Source: Actinomycetes bacterium (GTDB lineage: Bacteria > Actinomycetota > Thermoleophilia > RBG-16-64-13). From it: a stretch of 64,000 nt of DNA. Shown here piece by piece: positions 54,499-63,743 of this stretch (positions are counted from its first letter, which is position 1; each line of letters starts with the position of its first letter). Made by a program: the position numbers and the translations under genes. Location: the NCBI GenBank assembly GCA_024637095.1, contig JAGXFV010000049.1, forward strand, positions 109,631 to 173,630, read 5' to 3'. Below the pieces are notes generated by a model. It worked only from the letters and a program-made list of their open reading frames with translations, ran no database searches and was not told the origin of the DNA.

Positions 54499-56271
54499 CT
54501 AGCGGTGCGAACGGCGCAGCCGCGCCCGGAACTCCTCCAGTGGCAGGGTGTTCGCGACATCCTTGGCCTCCAACCACCCGCGGCGGGCCTCGCCCACTCC
54601 GTACGTCAGCAGGTCGTAGCCGCGCGGCGAGTGGGCGTCGCTCGAGATCACGATAAGCGCTCCCAACTCTTTGGCCCGGCGGGCATGAGCCGCCCGGAGA
54701 TCCAGGCGATCGTAGGAGGCGTTGATCTCGAGCATTGTGCCCGTGGCCGCCGCCGTCCCGGCCAACTCCTCGATATCTAAGGGATAACCCTCCCGCCTCC
54801 CTAGGAGCCGGCCGGACGGATGACCGATGGCATCCACGAACGGGTGTTCGAGAGCCGAACGAAACCTTGCCATGATCCGCTCGACCGATTGCTGAAAGCC
54901 GGAGTGAATGCTCGCCACCACGAAGTCGAGCGAGGCTAGGAGGTCGTCGGGCAGGTCGATCTCACCGTCGGCGAGGATGTCCACCTCCGAGCCGGCCGGC
55001 AGTTCGATACCGTCCAGGCGGGCGCTCAGCAGGCGGATCTCTTCGCTCTGACGGCGCAGGTCGTCGTCGGCGACGCCGATCCCCATGCCGATCGACTTGG
55101 AGTGATCGGAAATGCAGATGTACTCGAGCCCGCGGTCGCGGGCGGCGAGCGCCATGTCCTCTATCGTCCGGCGGCCGTCTGACCAGTCCGAATGCACGTG
55201 AAGGTCGCCGCGCAGATTTTCCCGGCTCACGAGTCGGGGAAGGGTGCCTTCGAGCGCAGCCTGGATCTCGCCCCGCCCTTCCCGCAACTCCGGCGGGATC
55301 CAGGACAGGCCCAAGAGTTCGTAAACCGCTGTCTCTTCGGCGTACGGGTGAGGCTTCCCGGTCTGGACCTCCTCGACGTTGTACTCGTTCACGCGCAGCC
55401 CGCGTTTTTGGGAAAACCCCCTGAGCTCGACGTTGTGCTGCGCACTGCCCGTCGCGTGCTGCAGCAGGTTGCCGTAAGAGGCGGGTGGAACCAGGCGCAG
55501 GTCGACGTCGAGATCGTTGTGGGTATGGATAAGGACCCTGGTCATGCCCGACTGCTCTACCCGCGCGACCAGCGGCAACTCGCCGAATAACCGCCCGACC
55601 GCCTCTGGCTCGTCGGTGGAGGCCACCAGGTCCAAATCGCGCACCGTGGAACGGCGGCGGCGAAAACTTCCGGCGACATCCGCCTGCACGACGGCCGGGT
55701 GATCGAGTAGGGCGTCCAGCAGCCGGCGCGCCGGATCTTCCACGTGCCCGAGCAGCCGCCGCGGAGCAGGTGCGGGCCCGCGCACCAGGGCGCTTTCGGC
55801 AGAGGCCCATAGCTTGGCTTCGGACTTAGCGCCCATTCCTTTGAGGGTGCGGATGCGGCCCGTCTCCGCTGCGGCCTTGACTCCCTGGAGGCTGTCGATC
55901 CGCAATTCATCCCAAAGTCGCCGGGCGGTCTTGGGCCCGGCTCCGTCCAGTTCGGCCATTTCCAATACGCCCTCGGGATAGCTCGAGCGGAGTTTTTCGA
56001 GCTGCGAAATGCGGCCGGTCTCCATGTACTCGCGTACCTTGGCTTCGATCGCCGGGCCCACTCCCGGTAGTTGGGTCAGGCGCCCCTCGAGAGTGGCCAG
56101 GGCGACCGAATCGGTCAGCTGGCCGAACTCCCGCGCGGCCTTCTGGTAGGCGAGGACGCGATAGATCGACTGCCCCTCGAAGGCCAGGTATGCGGCCAAG
56201 ATGCGCAGTTCCTGAGCGATCTCGCCATTCCCGGGGAGACGGGCCGTGCTGATTCGGTAATTGGGTTTCAA
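54499..56271 (-). CDS. polX: PolX-family DNA polymerase with PHP domain
   Basis: HhH LTQLPGVGPAIEAKVREY, GSFRRRRSTVRDLDLV, PHP DLHVHSDWSDG, VASIHSGF, ISSDAHSP. Confidence 0.96.
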   Translation of the reverse strand: MKPNYRISTARLPGNGEIAQELRILAAYLAFEGQSIYRVLAYQKAAREFGQLTDSVALATLEGRLTQLPGVGPAIEAKVREYMETGRISQLEKLRSSYPEGVLEMAELDGAGPKTARRLWDELRIDSLQGVKAAAETGRIRTLKGMGAKSEAKLWASAESALVRGPAPAPRRLLGHVEDPARRLLDALLDHPAVVQADVAGSFRRRRSTVRDLDLVASTDEPEAVGRLFGELPLVARVEQSGMTRVLIHTHNDLDVDLRLVPPASYGNLLQHATGSAQHNVELRGFSQKRGLRVNEYNVEEVQTGKPHPYAEETAVYELLGLSWIPPELREGRGEIQAALEGTLPRLVSRENLRGDLHVHSDWSDGRRTIEDMALAARDRGLEYICISDHSKSIGMGIGVADDDLRRQSEEIRLLSARLDGIELPAGSEVDILADGEIDLPDDLLASLDFVVASIHSGFQQSVERIMARFRSALEHPFVDAIGHPSGRLLGRREGYPLDIEELAGTAAATGTMLEINASYDRLDLRAAHARRAKELGALIVISSDAHSPRGYDLLTYGVGEARRGWLEAKDVANTLPLEEFRARLRRSHR

Positions 56272-56298
56272 GCACCACTTGGGTTCAGGGCTCCGACC

Positions 56299-56379
56299 CC
56301 GACGTATGGGAAACGTCGGTGAGGGGGATAGCCTGGGTCACATCCCCGACCGTTTACCCAAAATCGCGTCCCGGGTAAA
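56299..56379 (+). ncRNA. Candidate structured leader with three consecutive hairpins
   Basis: CCGACGT/ACGTCGG; GGGGAT/ATCCCC; TTTACCC/GGGTAAA. Confidence 0.35.
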
Positions 56380-56412
56380 AAATAGCCGAAGACCAACCAC
56401 AAGGAGGGTTCC

Positions 56413-56661
56413 GTGGCCGACAAAAAGGTCGAGCGCAACGTGAGGTCCTCGGACCAAGAACATCCCCGCACTCCCACCGAGAAGATGACGGCTTCTCTAT
56501 CATCTGAAGGAACGCTGAACACCGAGAACGCGGAAAACGACAAGGCGCGGGCAACTCTCTTGGATAAGTTCAAAGAGAGAGACGAGCGCTACCGCCGGGA
56601 ACATGGTTCGCCGCCAGGCGGGTCCGCCAAGAAGGCTCCGGCCGAGGAAGACAAGGAATAG
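56413..56661 (+). CDS. Small highly charged hypothetical protein
   Basis: GTG preceded by AAGGAGGG; KARATLLDKFKERDERYRREHG. Confidence 0.6.
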   Translation: MADKKVERNVRSSDQEHPRTPTEKMTASLSSEGTLNTENAENDKARATLLDKFKERDERYRREHGSPPGGSAKKAPAEEDKE

Positions 56662-56748
56662 GCCGCGCAGCAAAATGGGCCGCGTAGCGTTCCCTTCTCG
56701 CATTTTCCGCTGATTCACCAGCCGTTCCCTCAATAGAAAGGGGCGAAG

Positions 56749-57885
56749 ATGATAATCGATAGGGAGAAGATCAAGTCTCTCGCAGCAGCGCAGAGTTCCA
56801 ACGGTGGTTACTATATGTCCGCCTTTGTCTCCACCAGCAGTCTCGGGAACTGGAGAAAGAACACCCCTACTTTCCTGAATAGCGCTTTCACCGAAATGAT
56901 GAAGGAGCGCAACTTTTCGCAAGAAGAGAAGCGCTCATTGGAAGGAGATCTCGAGCGCATACGCGGCGTGCTCAGTTATGACATCACGCCGCAGACGGAA
57001 GGACTAGCGGTTTTTGCCGACCAGGCGGGCGGGGTGTTCGAGCGCATCGAGCTGCCCGTTCGTTTCGAAGACCGGCTGGTCGTGGGCAAGTCGCCTTATC
57101 TGCGCCCTCTGCTATGCGTGCTCTCCCTGTTCGAGCCGTTCGTGGTTGCCCAGGTGAGCAAGGACGACAGTCACCTCTACCTGGTTGATGAGTTGCGCGT
57201 GGTGCGCTCGGAGGACTTTGCCGGCCCCTATCTGAAGTCCAGCAATCAGGAAACCGGTGAGGTGCCGATCAAGGAGTACTACGCTGCCAATCGCCAGGAG
57301 TCGCTGATCGATCAGCATCACAAAGAAGTGGCGGCCGCCATCGACAAGATGATTGAGGAGTTGGGCATCCAATGGGTCGTCCTAAACGGTAACCATGACA
57401 TCGTCAGCGGTTTCCGCAGGGCCCTGAGCCAGCGGGCCGCGGCTCGGGTCGTCGGTGAATTCCCATTAGACGCCACCGCGAGCATCAAGCAGACCATCTC
57501 CCGCGCCCGCGATGCCATGAAAACAGGACGCGCTCACGGCCGTCAGGAATTGGCCGAGCGCATCCGCGAATCGCTGGGAGCGGGCGGGCGTGGCGTCGCC
57601 GGTTTCAGCGACACTACCGGAGCGCTTTATCGTGGCCAGGTGCAGCGTCTGCTGGTGGATCAGGAATACCGACCCACCGGTTTCCGGTGTGTCGAGTGCG
57701 GTTTCGTCAGTCTCACCCAATCCGACTCTTGCCCGGTCTGCGGCGGCGGAATGCTTGCGGTCGAGGATGCCGCCGGCGAAGCAATGAGAGTCGCGGTGCT
57801 GCAGGGCACCTACGTGGAGATCGGGGAGGACATCCCGGCGCTCAAGGAGTTGGGCGAGATCGCGGGTCTGCTCAGGTACGGCTAG
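56749..57885 (+). CDS. baeRF/Vms1-like (bacterial archaeo-eukaryotic release-factor-like) protein with zinc ribbon
   Basis: FADQAGGVFERIELPVRFEDRLVVGKSPYLRPLLCVL, eRF1-like core, C-terminal CVECG...CPVCGGG. Confidence 0.7.
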   Translation: MIIDREKIKSLAAAQSSNGGYYMSAFVSTSSLGNWRKNTPTFLNSAFTEMMKERNFSQEEKRSLEGDLERIRGVLSYDITPQTEGLAVFADQAGGVFERIELPVRFEDRLVVGKSPYLRPLLCVLSLFEPFVVAQVSKDDSHLYLVDELRVVRSEDFAGPYLKSSNQETGEVPIKEYYAANRQESLIDQHHKEVAAAIDKMIEELGIQWVVLNGNHDIVSGFRRALSQRAAARVVGEFPLDATASIKQTISRARDAMKTGRAHGRQELAERIRESLGAGGRGVAGFSDTTGALYRGQVQRLLVDQEYRPTGFRCVECGFVSLTQSDSCPVCGGGMLAVEDAAGEAMRVAVLQGTYVEIGEDIPALKELGEIAGLLRYG

Positions 57886-57936
57886 CCCAGGGCGGTCCCG
57901 GCGGCGCTACCCGCCGCGGGCGATTGGGAGGAGTTC

Positions 57937-57960
57937 GGGCGTCCCTGGCCGGGGACGCCC
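57937..57960. terminator. 9-bp-stem hairpin between convergent genes
   Basis: GGGCGTCCC-TGGCCG-GGGACGCCC. Confidence 0.65.
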
Positions 57961-58568
57961 TAGACGAAAAGAACTTCCTCGGTGAGCAACTGGTGTAGGT
58001 TGTCGAGGGCGCGGAACTGGAGGGCCTTCACGGCGCCCTCGGTCTTGCCCATGAGCAGTGCGGTTTCGATGATCGAAAGCTCGAAGAAGAACCGGCACTC
58101 TATGACCTCGCGCTGGTCCGTGGTCAGCTCCTTCAAAGCTTCCCTCAGCGTGCGCTTGCACTCCTCGAGTAGAACTTGCGCCTCCGGATCGCTGGTCGGA
58201 TCGTTCATCGGGAGTGCCGCGGCTTCGGCCTCGTCATCCACCGGGAGCCGTCGCTTGCGGTAGTAATCGATGATGCAGTTCTTCGCGATGGTGTAGAGCC
58301 AGGTGGAGAACTGCGCCGGCTTGGGCCGGTAACGGTCAATAGCGCCCAGGGCCTTCTCGAAGACGGTGTTGGCTAGATCCTCGGCGTCCTCACGATTGGA
58401 AATGCGGAAGTTGATGAAGGTGAAGACCTGCGAGAAGTAAAGGCGATAGAGATAGGTGAAGGCGTCGGGATCGTTTCGCGAGGCTTTCACCGCGATCAGC
58501 TTTATGGCGGTTTCGGTGACCTCGCGGGGTTCGGGCTCGACGCAGATTGTGGCTGCTGGCATCGACAT
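57960..58568 (-). CDS. RNA polymerase sigma factor (sigma-70, ECF-like)
   Basis: YLYRLYFSQVFTFINFRISNREDAEDLANTVFEKAL, FSTWLYTIAKNCIIDYYRKRR, region 4 LSIIETALLMGKTEGAVKALQFRALDNL. Confidence 0.95.
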   Translation of the reverse strand: MSMPAATICVEPEPREVTETAIKLIAVKASRNDPDAFTYLYRLYFSQVFTFINFRISNREDAEDLANTVFEKALGAIDRYRPKPAQFSTWLYTIAKNCIIDYYRKRRLPVDDEAEAAALPMNDPTSDPEAQVLLEECKRTLREALKELTTDQREVIECRFFFELSIIETALLMGKTEGAVKALQFRALDNLHQLLTEEVLFV

Positions 58569-58753
58569 CTGGCGGGCGGACCTCTCTTCCCGTAGTGCTT
58601 CTCGCCCTGCTTATCGGCGGGGGCAGCTGCGTTCTTGAGCACCAGAGCGAAATAATCTCGTTTGGTCGTCCCAATTGGTGTCTAGCGATAAAAGGAGGCC
58701 TCGAAGAACGCTCCGGCGGCCGGAGGGGCAGGCGTAGGCCGTCGAAACTGGGC

Positions 58754-58794
58754 CTCGTGGTGATAGGCGGAAGGGCTCGTGGTGATAGGCGGAA
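58754..58794. repeat. Exact 19-bp direct repeat, period 22, upstream of sigma factor gene
   Basis: CTCGTGGTGATAGGCGGAA at 58754 and 58776. Confidence 0.95.
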
Positions 58795-58853
58795 CCCGAC
58801 GCGGCGCGCGAGGACAATCGAGCCGGGGACGGTGCCCGGCGCGGCGCGCGGTC

Positions 58854-60710
58854 TTAGTTCGCTGCGGTGTTGACGGTCGTGCTCTTCGCCTCGGTGGTCG
58901 AAGTGCTCGACTTGGGAGGCGAGCTGCTCTTCGGAGGCGCGGTGGTCGTCGTCGGGGCAGGCTTTGTGCCCACCTCGATCACCTTGGGTTTCATCGGGTA
59001 GTTGCTGACGAAAGTGTCATCATGGATTACCTTGCCATCAGCGGTCACTTTGCGGGTGACCTTGATCTTGCGGCCGGTCTGCCCCTCATCCACCAGTCGG
59101 GTCTGGCCTTCGAGCAGTTCGTCGGTTTTTACTCGAGTTTCGGTCGGAGGCTGCACGTCGTACCAGTCTCCGGTGGAGTAGTCGACCGTTCTCCCGGTTG
59201 GCTTGCCGTAGATTGCGAAGGTCAGGCTGCTTCGGGAGGAGGCCGATTTGATCAAGATCCAGCTGTCGGTGTCGTTGCGGAATTGGAATTCGGGCCCGCC
59301 CCAACTGACGGTGGCGTCACGACCCTTCGGGTAATGGCTGATGTAGAGAGAGTGATTCGCGCGCGCAGTCACGTCCAGTCCGCCGAAGAAGACTGCGTTG
59401 TAGAGCGTGGTCGACACTTGGCAGATTCCTCCGCCCAGGGAGTCCTCCAGCTTCCCGCCGATGATCACGGGCGCGGTTTTGAAGCCGTTGTCTGCAGTGC
59501 GCTGTCCGACCACGGTGTTGAAATCGAACGTCTCACCCGGTCCGATCAGCGTGCCGTTGATCAGCTCTGCCGCCCGCTGGACATTGTCCCGCCGGTTGTC
59601 CGAGCCGCCGAACTCGGTGTTGAACCGTCCAAGGGCCACCTCAATTCCCATATTCTCGGCTTCTTCCGTGGTGCGCTGCGGCTCAGTTTCGGTCACCACC
59701 GCATCGGCGACGCGGTTGGACGTCGATTTGGCCGCGGTAGTCAGGGCTGCCGCGGTCTTCTCGTGGTCGACTGCCAAGCCGTTCTGGTGCGGGACGATGG
59801 TGGCGGTCTCGCCGTTGGTTTCCCAGGTCGCCTTTTTCGCCGGATGATCGATCTTCTCACCCGCTTCGGTCAGGACAGGCTCCGACTTGGCCGCGGAAAT
59901 GATGGGAATCAGCCGTGCCCGATCTCCCTCTCCTTCGACGGCAAAATCGAGATACGCGGCTATCTGGGCCGGATCGAGCGTCCACACCTGATCCTGATAC
60001 TCCAGAGCGACGTTATCGCTGATCATCGTTTCGGCTTCGGCAACGGCCTCAGCCGTATCGGCGCCCTTGATGGCGGGTTCGCGCACTGTCATGGGGACGG
60101 GGAGATCGGTCGCGTGCAGCGAGAAGAGCAAGGACTTGAGATCGGTCTTGAGCTTCTCCTGGTCGACCACGAACCCGTCGGATCCCTCGGTGATCCTCAC
60201 GTGCCCCTCGTTGACGGTCAGGCTGGCGTTCACCGGGGGTTTGTCGAGGGTTTGCGCGACCTCCGCGATCAGCGTCTTCAGTCTCTCCGACTCGATGGTG
60301 CCATGCAGCGGCAGGTCTAGCTCGGTGAAGTAGAGCGCGAAGCGGCGGGAAGCGTCGCGGAATATGTTTCGCTCACGGGTCGAGGAGAACGCTGCCTGCA
60401 CGCTGGACTTGACATCGAGCACGGTCCCCAGGCTGGTGGGCATGACCGGCCACTCCTGACCGTCACCTTTTAGTATGATGGCGCTCGCCTGCGCCCTCTG
60501 AGCGCGGGCGTCCAACTGCTCGACGGCTTCTTCGCGAGTGAGGCCGCCAACGTCATAGCCGGCAATGGCGACACCGGAGTGAATTTTGTTGTAGTGGACC
60601 AGACCGTCGCCGGCGAACAACACCAGAGCGAACGCCAGAAAAAAAGCGCCGCCGAGCGCAAGGAGTCTTTTCCGGCGTGACCGCCGGTGGGGCTTTTTCG
60701 TGGCGGGCAA
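58854..60710 (-). CDS. VanW-family protein
   Basis: VanW core FNTEFGGSDNRRDNVQRAAELINGTLIGPGETFDFNTVVGQRT...GGGICQVSTTLYNAVFFGGL; Thr/Ser/Pro tail; TTG start with GGAGG. Confidence 0.94.
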   Translation of the reverse strand: MPATKKPHRRSRRKRLLALGGAFFLAFALVLFAGDGLVHYNKIHSGVAIAGYDVGGLTREEAVEQLDARAQRAQASAIILKGDGQEWPVMPTSLGTVLDVKSSVQAAFSSTRERNIFRDASRRFALYFTELDLPLHGTIESERLKTLIAEVAQTLDKPPVNASLTVNEGHVRITEGSDGFVVDQEKLKTDLKSLLFSLHATDLPVPMTVREPAIKGADTAEAVAEAETMISDNVALEYQDQVWTLDPAQIAAYLDFAVEGEGDRARLIPIISAAKSEPVLTEAGEKIDHPAKKATWETNGETATIVPHQNGLAVDHEKTAAALTTAAKSTSNRVADAVVTETEPQRTTEEAENMGIEVALGRFNTEFGGSDNRRDNVQRAAELINGTLIGPGETFDFNTVVGQRTADNGFKTAPVIIGGKLEDSLGGGICQVSTTLYNAVFFGGLDVTARANHSLYISHYPKGRDATVSWGGPEFQFRNDTDSWILIKSASSRSSLTFAIYGKPTGRTVDYSTGDWYDVQPPTETRVKTDELLEGQTRLVDEGQTGRKIKVTRKVTADGKVIHDDTFVSNYPMKPKVIEVGTKPAPTTTTAPPKSSSPPKSSTSTTEAKSTTVNTAAN

Positions 60711-60840
60711 GTTGCAACTACCTCCGCGGAGGACCGTATGTAATGAAAATGACAAGGAAACATAGCAGAAGCGATCTGCCGCGAACAGCGCGCCGGCCCC
60801 TTTTGACGGGTATTTTTTCCCGCTTAGGCATCCATCTTCA

Positions 60841-62016
60841 ATGAGTGACATCGGTGCCCTCGACTTCTCGCTGTCCGACCGGCGGCTGGCCGAGGCGGGG
60901 GCCGCGGCTCTGCTGGAGCCCGGTGTGGCGCAGCGAGCCCGCATCGTGGCGAGGCTATATGGACACGGGCGGACCTCCGGGCAGGCTCTCGCGGATTCCC
61001 TCCTCGTATCCCGGGCCGCGATCCACAAACACGTGGAGCACCTCCGCCGGGCCGGGTTCAGCATCTCTTCGCAGCCCGGCGCCGGATACGTCCTGGATCC
61101 CCCGACGGACCTATTGATCCCCGAGGCGTTCCTTCCCTGGCATCTGGCGGTTCCCGGGGGTCCCGGAGAAACTCGGCGGCACACGATCGGCTGCGAACGG
61201 GCCAAACAGATGCCGCCGGATCTCTGCCGCCCGGGTCTTCCTTACCATTACCTGCCGACAGTCGGTTCGACTAACGACGTGCTGAAAGAGCTGGCGCAGA
61301 CTGGAGCGCCCAGCGGGACCACGGCCGTGACCGATTATCAGGCCGCGGGCCGGGGTCGGCTGGGGCGTGAATGGATCAGCCGGAAAGCCCTCGATCTGAC
61401 CTTCTCTCTGCTGCTCCGGCCTCACGCCGAGCCCCGACTGCTTCGCCTGGTCGTCCTGGCGGCGGGGACGGCCGTCGCGGAAACGCTTGCGGCGTTGCCC
61501 GGGCTCGCCGGCGAAGTGGGCCTAAAGTGGCCCAACGACGTGCTCGTGCGAGGCAGAAAAGTCTGTGGGCTTCTCTCTGAGGCATCGCTCGATATGGACG
61601 AGATCCATTGGACGGTGGTCGGCGTGGGGCTCAACGTCAATGGACGACTGGATGACGCCATCCCTGCGCGTGAGGGGGCCCCGCCCCCGGTTACGCTCGC
61701 TGAGGTTTCCGGGAGCAGCGTTCCGCGGTCTCCCCTTCTCAGTCGCCTCCTCCTCCAGCTCGAAGAGCGCATCGGCCAGACCCTGGAGGGCGGGCAGGCC
61801 CAGATCATCGCCGCTTTCCGTGAGTACGACGTTCTCTCCGGCCGCCGGGTTTTGGTCAAACAGGGGACTTCGTCGGAAGCCGAGGCAATCGACGGCGTCG
61901 TCGAAGGCATCGGCGACGAGGGTGAGCTTCTCTTGATGACCCCTCGGGGGCGCGTGTCGCTGCCCTTTGGGGAGGCGACCGTGCTGCCGGAGATTGGTAA
62001 ACCACTCGGCGGATAG
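60841..62016 (+). CDS. birA: Bifunctional biotin-protein ligase / biotin operon repressor
   Basis: N-terminal HTH (SGQALADSLLVSRAAIHKHVEHLRRAGF); TDYQAAGRGRLGREWIS, LKWPNDVLV, KVCGLLSEA. Confidence 0.95.
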   Translation: MSDIGALDFSLSDRRLAEAGAAALLEPGVAQRARIVARLYGHGRTSGQALADSLLVSRAAIHKHVEHLRRAGFSISSQPGAGYVLDPPTDLLIPEAFLPWHLAVPGGPGETRRHTIGCERAKQMPPDLCRPGLPYHYLPTVGSTNDVLKELAQTGAPSGTTAVTDYQAAGRGRLGREWISRKALDLTFSLLLRPHAEPRLLRLVVLAAGTAVAETLAALPGLAGEVGLKWPNDVLVRGRKVCGLLSEASLDMDEIHWTVVGVGLNVNGRLDDAIPAREGAPPPVTLAEVSGSSVPRSPLLSRLLLQLEERIGQTLEGGQAQIIAAFREYDVLSGRRVLVKQGTSSEAEAIDGVVEGIGDEGELLLMTPRGRVSLPFGEATVLPEIGKPLGG

Positions 62017-62026
62017 AGGTTGACAA
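61995..62026. promoter_or_regulatory. BirA-type operator overlapping birA stop and bioY promoter
   Basis: TGGTAAACC-N14-GGTTGACAA. Confidence 0.65.
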
Positions 62027-62048
62027 TAGGGCAATTCAACCTTAGCCT
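62020..62048 (+). promoter_or_regulatory. Candidate bioY promoter
   Basis: TTGACA - 17 nt - TAGCCT, 7-nt gap before the ATG at 62056 (weak -10). Confidence 0.45.
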
Positions 62049-62055
62049 CTCACTC

Positions 62056-62724
62056 ATGGCTCGCAAGCAGGGGAAGACCCGGAATCAATCTGCGCCGCCC
62101 GCCCCACCTCACTGGTCGGAGGGCCTCGAGAGCGTTCGCGGCCCGCGGGCGGCGGCCCTCGTGGGCATGATGGCGGCGGTCCTCGCCGTGCTTTCCTGGG
62201 TGTCCCTTCCCCTGCCGTTTACCCCTGTGCCACTGACGTTGCAGACCCTTGGCGTGCTTCTGACGGGCGCGCTCCTGGGCCCGCGTTATGGTGTGTTGGC
62301 CACCGCGGTCTACCTGTCGCTGGGCTTCGTCGGCGTCCCGGTGTTTCACGGGGGCACCGGGGGCCCCGGTATCCTTTTTGGTCCAACGGGTGGATTCCTA
62401 TGGGGATTCCTGCCCGCCGCCTTCATTGTCGGTTGGTTCGCGCGATCGGCCACACGTGGTCGGTCCGCCCAGCAGGGACCCTGGGGGGCGCACGGCATCA
62501 TTTTGACAGCCACTGGTCTGGCTCTGGCCTCTGCGGCGATCTATCTGGTCGGTCTTCCCTGGCTTTCCGCGGTCACCGGGCTCGGGGTGAGAGAAACCAT
62601 CGTGGCCGGCCTCCTGCCCTACCTCCCCGGTGATCTACTCAAGGCCACTGCCGCATTCTTGCTCATCCGCAGTCTCCAGCCGGTGATGACCCCCGCCCGG
62701 CTCTCATCTCCCATCGGCCGCTAG
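62056..62724 (+). CDS. bioY: BioY-family biotin transporter
   Basis: LPLPFTPVPLTLQTLGVLLTGALLGPRYGVLATAVYLSLGFVGVPVF...GPTGGFLWGF. Confidence 0.95.
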   Translation: MARKQGKTRNQSAPPAPPHWSEGLESVRGPRAAALVGMMAAVLAVLSWVSLPLPFTPVPLTLQTLGVLLTGALLGPRYGVLATAVYLSLGFVGVPVFHGGTGGPGILFGPTGGFLWGFLPAAFIVGWFARSATRGRSAQQGPWGAHGIILTATGLALASAAIYLVGLPWLSAVTGLGVRETIVAGLLPYLPGDLLKATAAFLLIRSLQPVMTPARLSSPIGR

Positions 62725-62809
62725 CCGGCTTCGCGTCTGCTTCGCTCCGGCGCCCGCTTGAGGTATTCTCGTTCCCCGCAGAGGGCACCCAAGCCAGAGG
62801 CGGGATGAC

Positions 62810-63622
62810 TTGACTATCATCGAGGCGATCATTGTCGGAATCGTGCAAGGACTCACCGAGTTCCTGCCCGTCTCCAGTTCGGGACACTTGGTTATAGTTC
62901 CCGAGTTCATGAATACCGAGCCGCCCGGCCTGGCCTTCGACGTTTTGCTGCACCTGGCCACAGCACTCGCCGTCATCGGGTATTTTGCGGCCGAGATCTA
63001 CAAGATCGTCCTAGCCTTCCTGGCTCCCGGGCGGCTAACGCCGGAGGAAGCCAAAGCCTTTCGCCGTCTGGGCTTGTGGCTGGGGCTGGGCACGATACCC
63101 GCGGGTCTTGCCGGGGTACTGCTCGAGGACTTCTTCGAATCTCTGTTCGATTCCACTCTTGCGGTCGGGATCTTCCTGCTGGTCACGACCGCTTTGCTCG
63201 TCGTCGCCGACCGCCTGACGCTACACCGCAGCGGCGGGCCGCCCCTGGACCGCTTGGGACCGGTCAACAGTCTGATCATTGGCCTGTTTCAGGCGATGGC
63301 GATCGCTCCGGGGATCAGCCGGTCGGGCGCAACCATCGCGGCCGGCATCTTCTTGGGTCTCGACCGAGAGACCGCCGCACGGTTCTCGTTCCTTCTCAGT
63401 GTCCCGGTGATCCTGGGGGCGGGGCTTCTCAGCCTGGGTGACCTGCGCGCCGGTTTTGGAGGGCAGACCGGGGTCTTCATCGCAGGCGCGGTTGCGGCGC
63501 TACTCTCGGGGCTCTTCGCCGTTCACTTCATGCTGCGCTTTCTCCGGGAGCATCGACTGCGCCCCTTCGCCGTATATACGTTCATTCTGGGTGTCGTCGT
63601 CATCCTGCTTTCGCTCGCCTAA
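62810..63622 (+). CDS. uppP: Undecaprenyl-diphosphatase (BacA/UppP)
   Basis: GIVQGLTEFLPVSSSGHLVI, GISRSGATIAAGIFLGLDRETAARFSFLLSVP. Confidence 0.96.
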   Translation: MTIIEAIIVGIVQGLTEFLPVSSSGHLVIVPEFMNTEPPGLAFDVLLHLATALAVIGYFAAEIYKIVLAFLAPGRLTPEEAKAFRRLGLWLGLGTIPAGLAGVLLEDFFESLFDSTLAVGIFLLVTTALLVVADRLTLHRSGGPPLDRLGPVNSLIIGLFQAMAIAPGISRSGATIAAGIFLGLDRETAARFSFLLSVPVILGAGLLSLGDLRAGFGGQTGVFIAGAVAALLSGLFAVHFMLRFLREHRLRPFAVYTFILGVVVILLSLA

Positions 63623-63743
63623 TCCTTCGCTCCGAGGGATGCGCATTTTGCTCTCACGCTTTCTTCACAGCCTGGGTATAGGGTGGAGCAAAGCAGTCGG
63701 AGAGGATTCTTCGGCGTAGAAGATGGCGGAAAGGACGGAACGT

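Noticed and set aside
56299-56379. c-di-AMP (ydaO), c-di-GMP (GEMM) or cobalamin riboswitch
   Set aside because: Could not match conserved core sequences of these classes by eye, so reported only as an unassigned structured leader
58779-60320. 513-aa + strand ORF
   Set aside because: Antisense to VanW; no motifs
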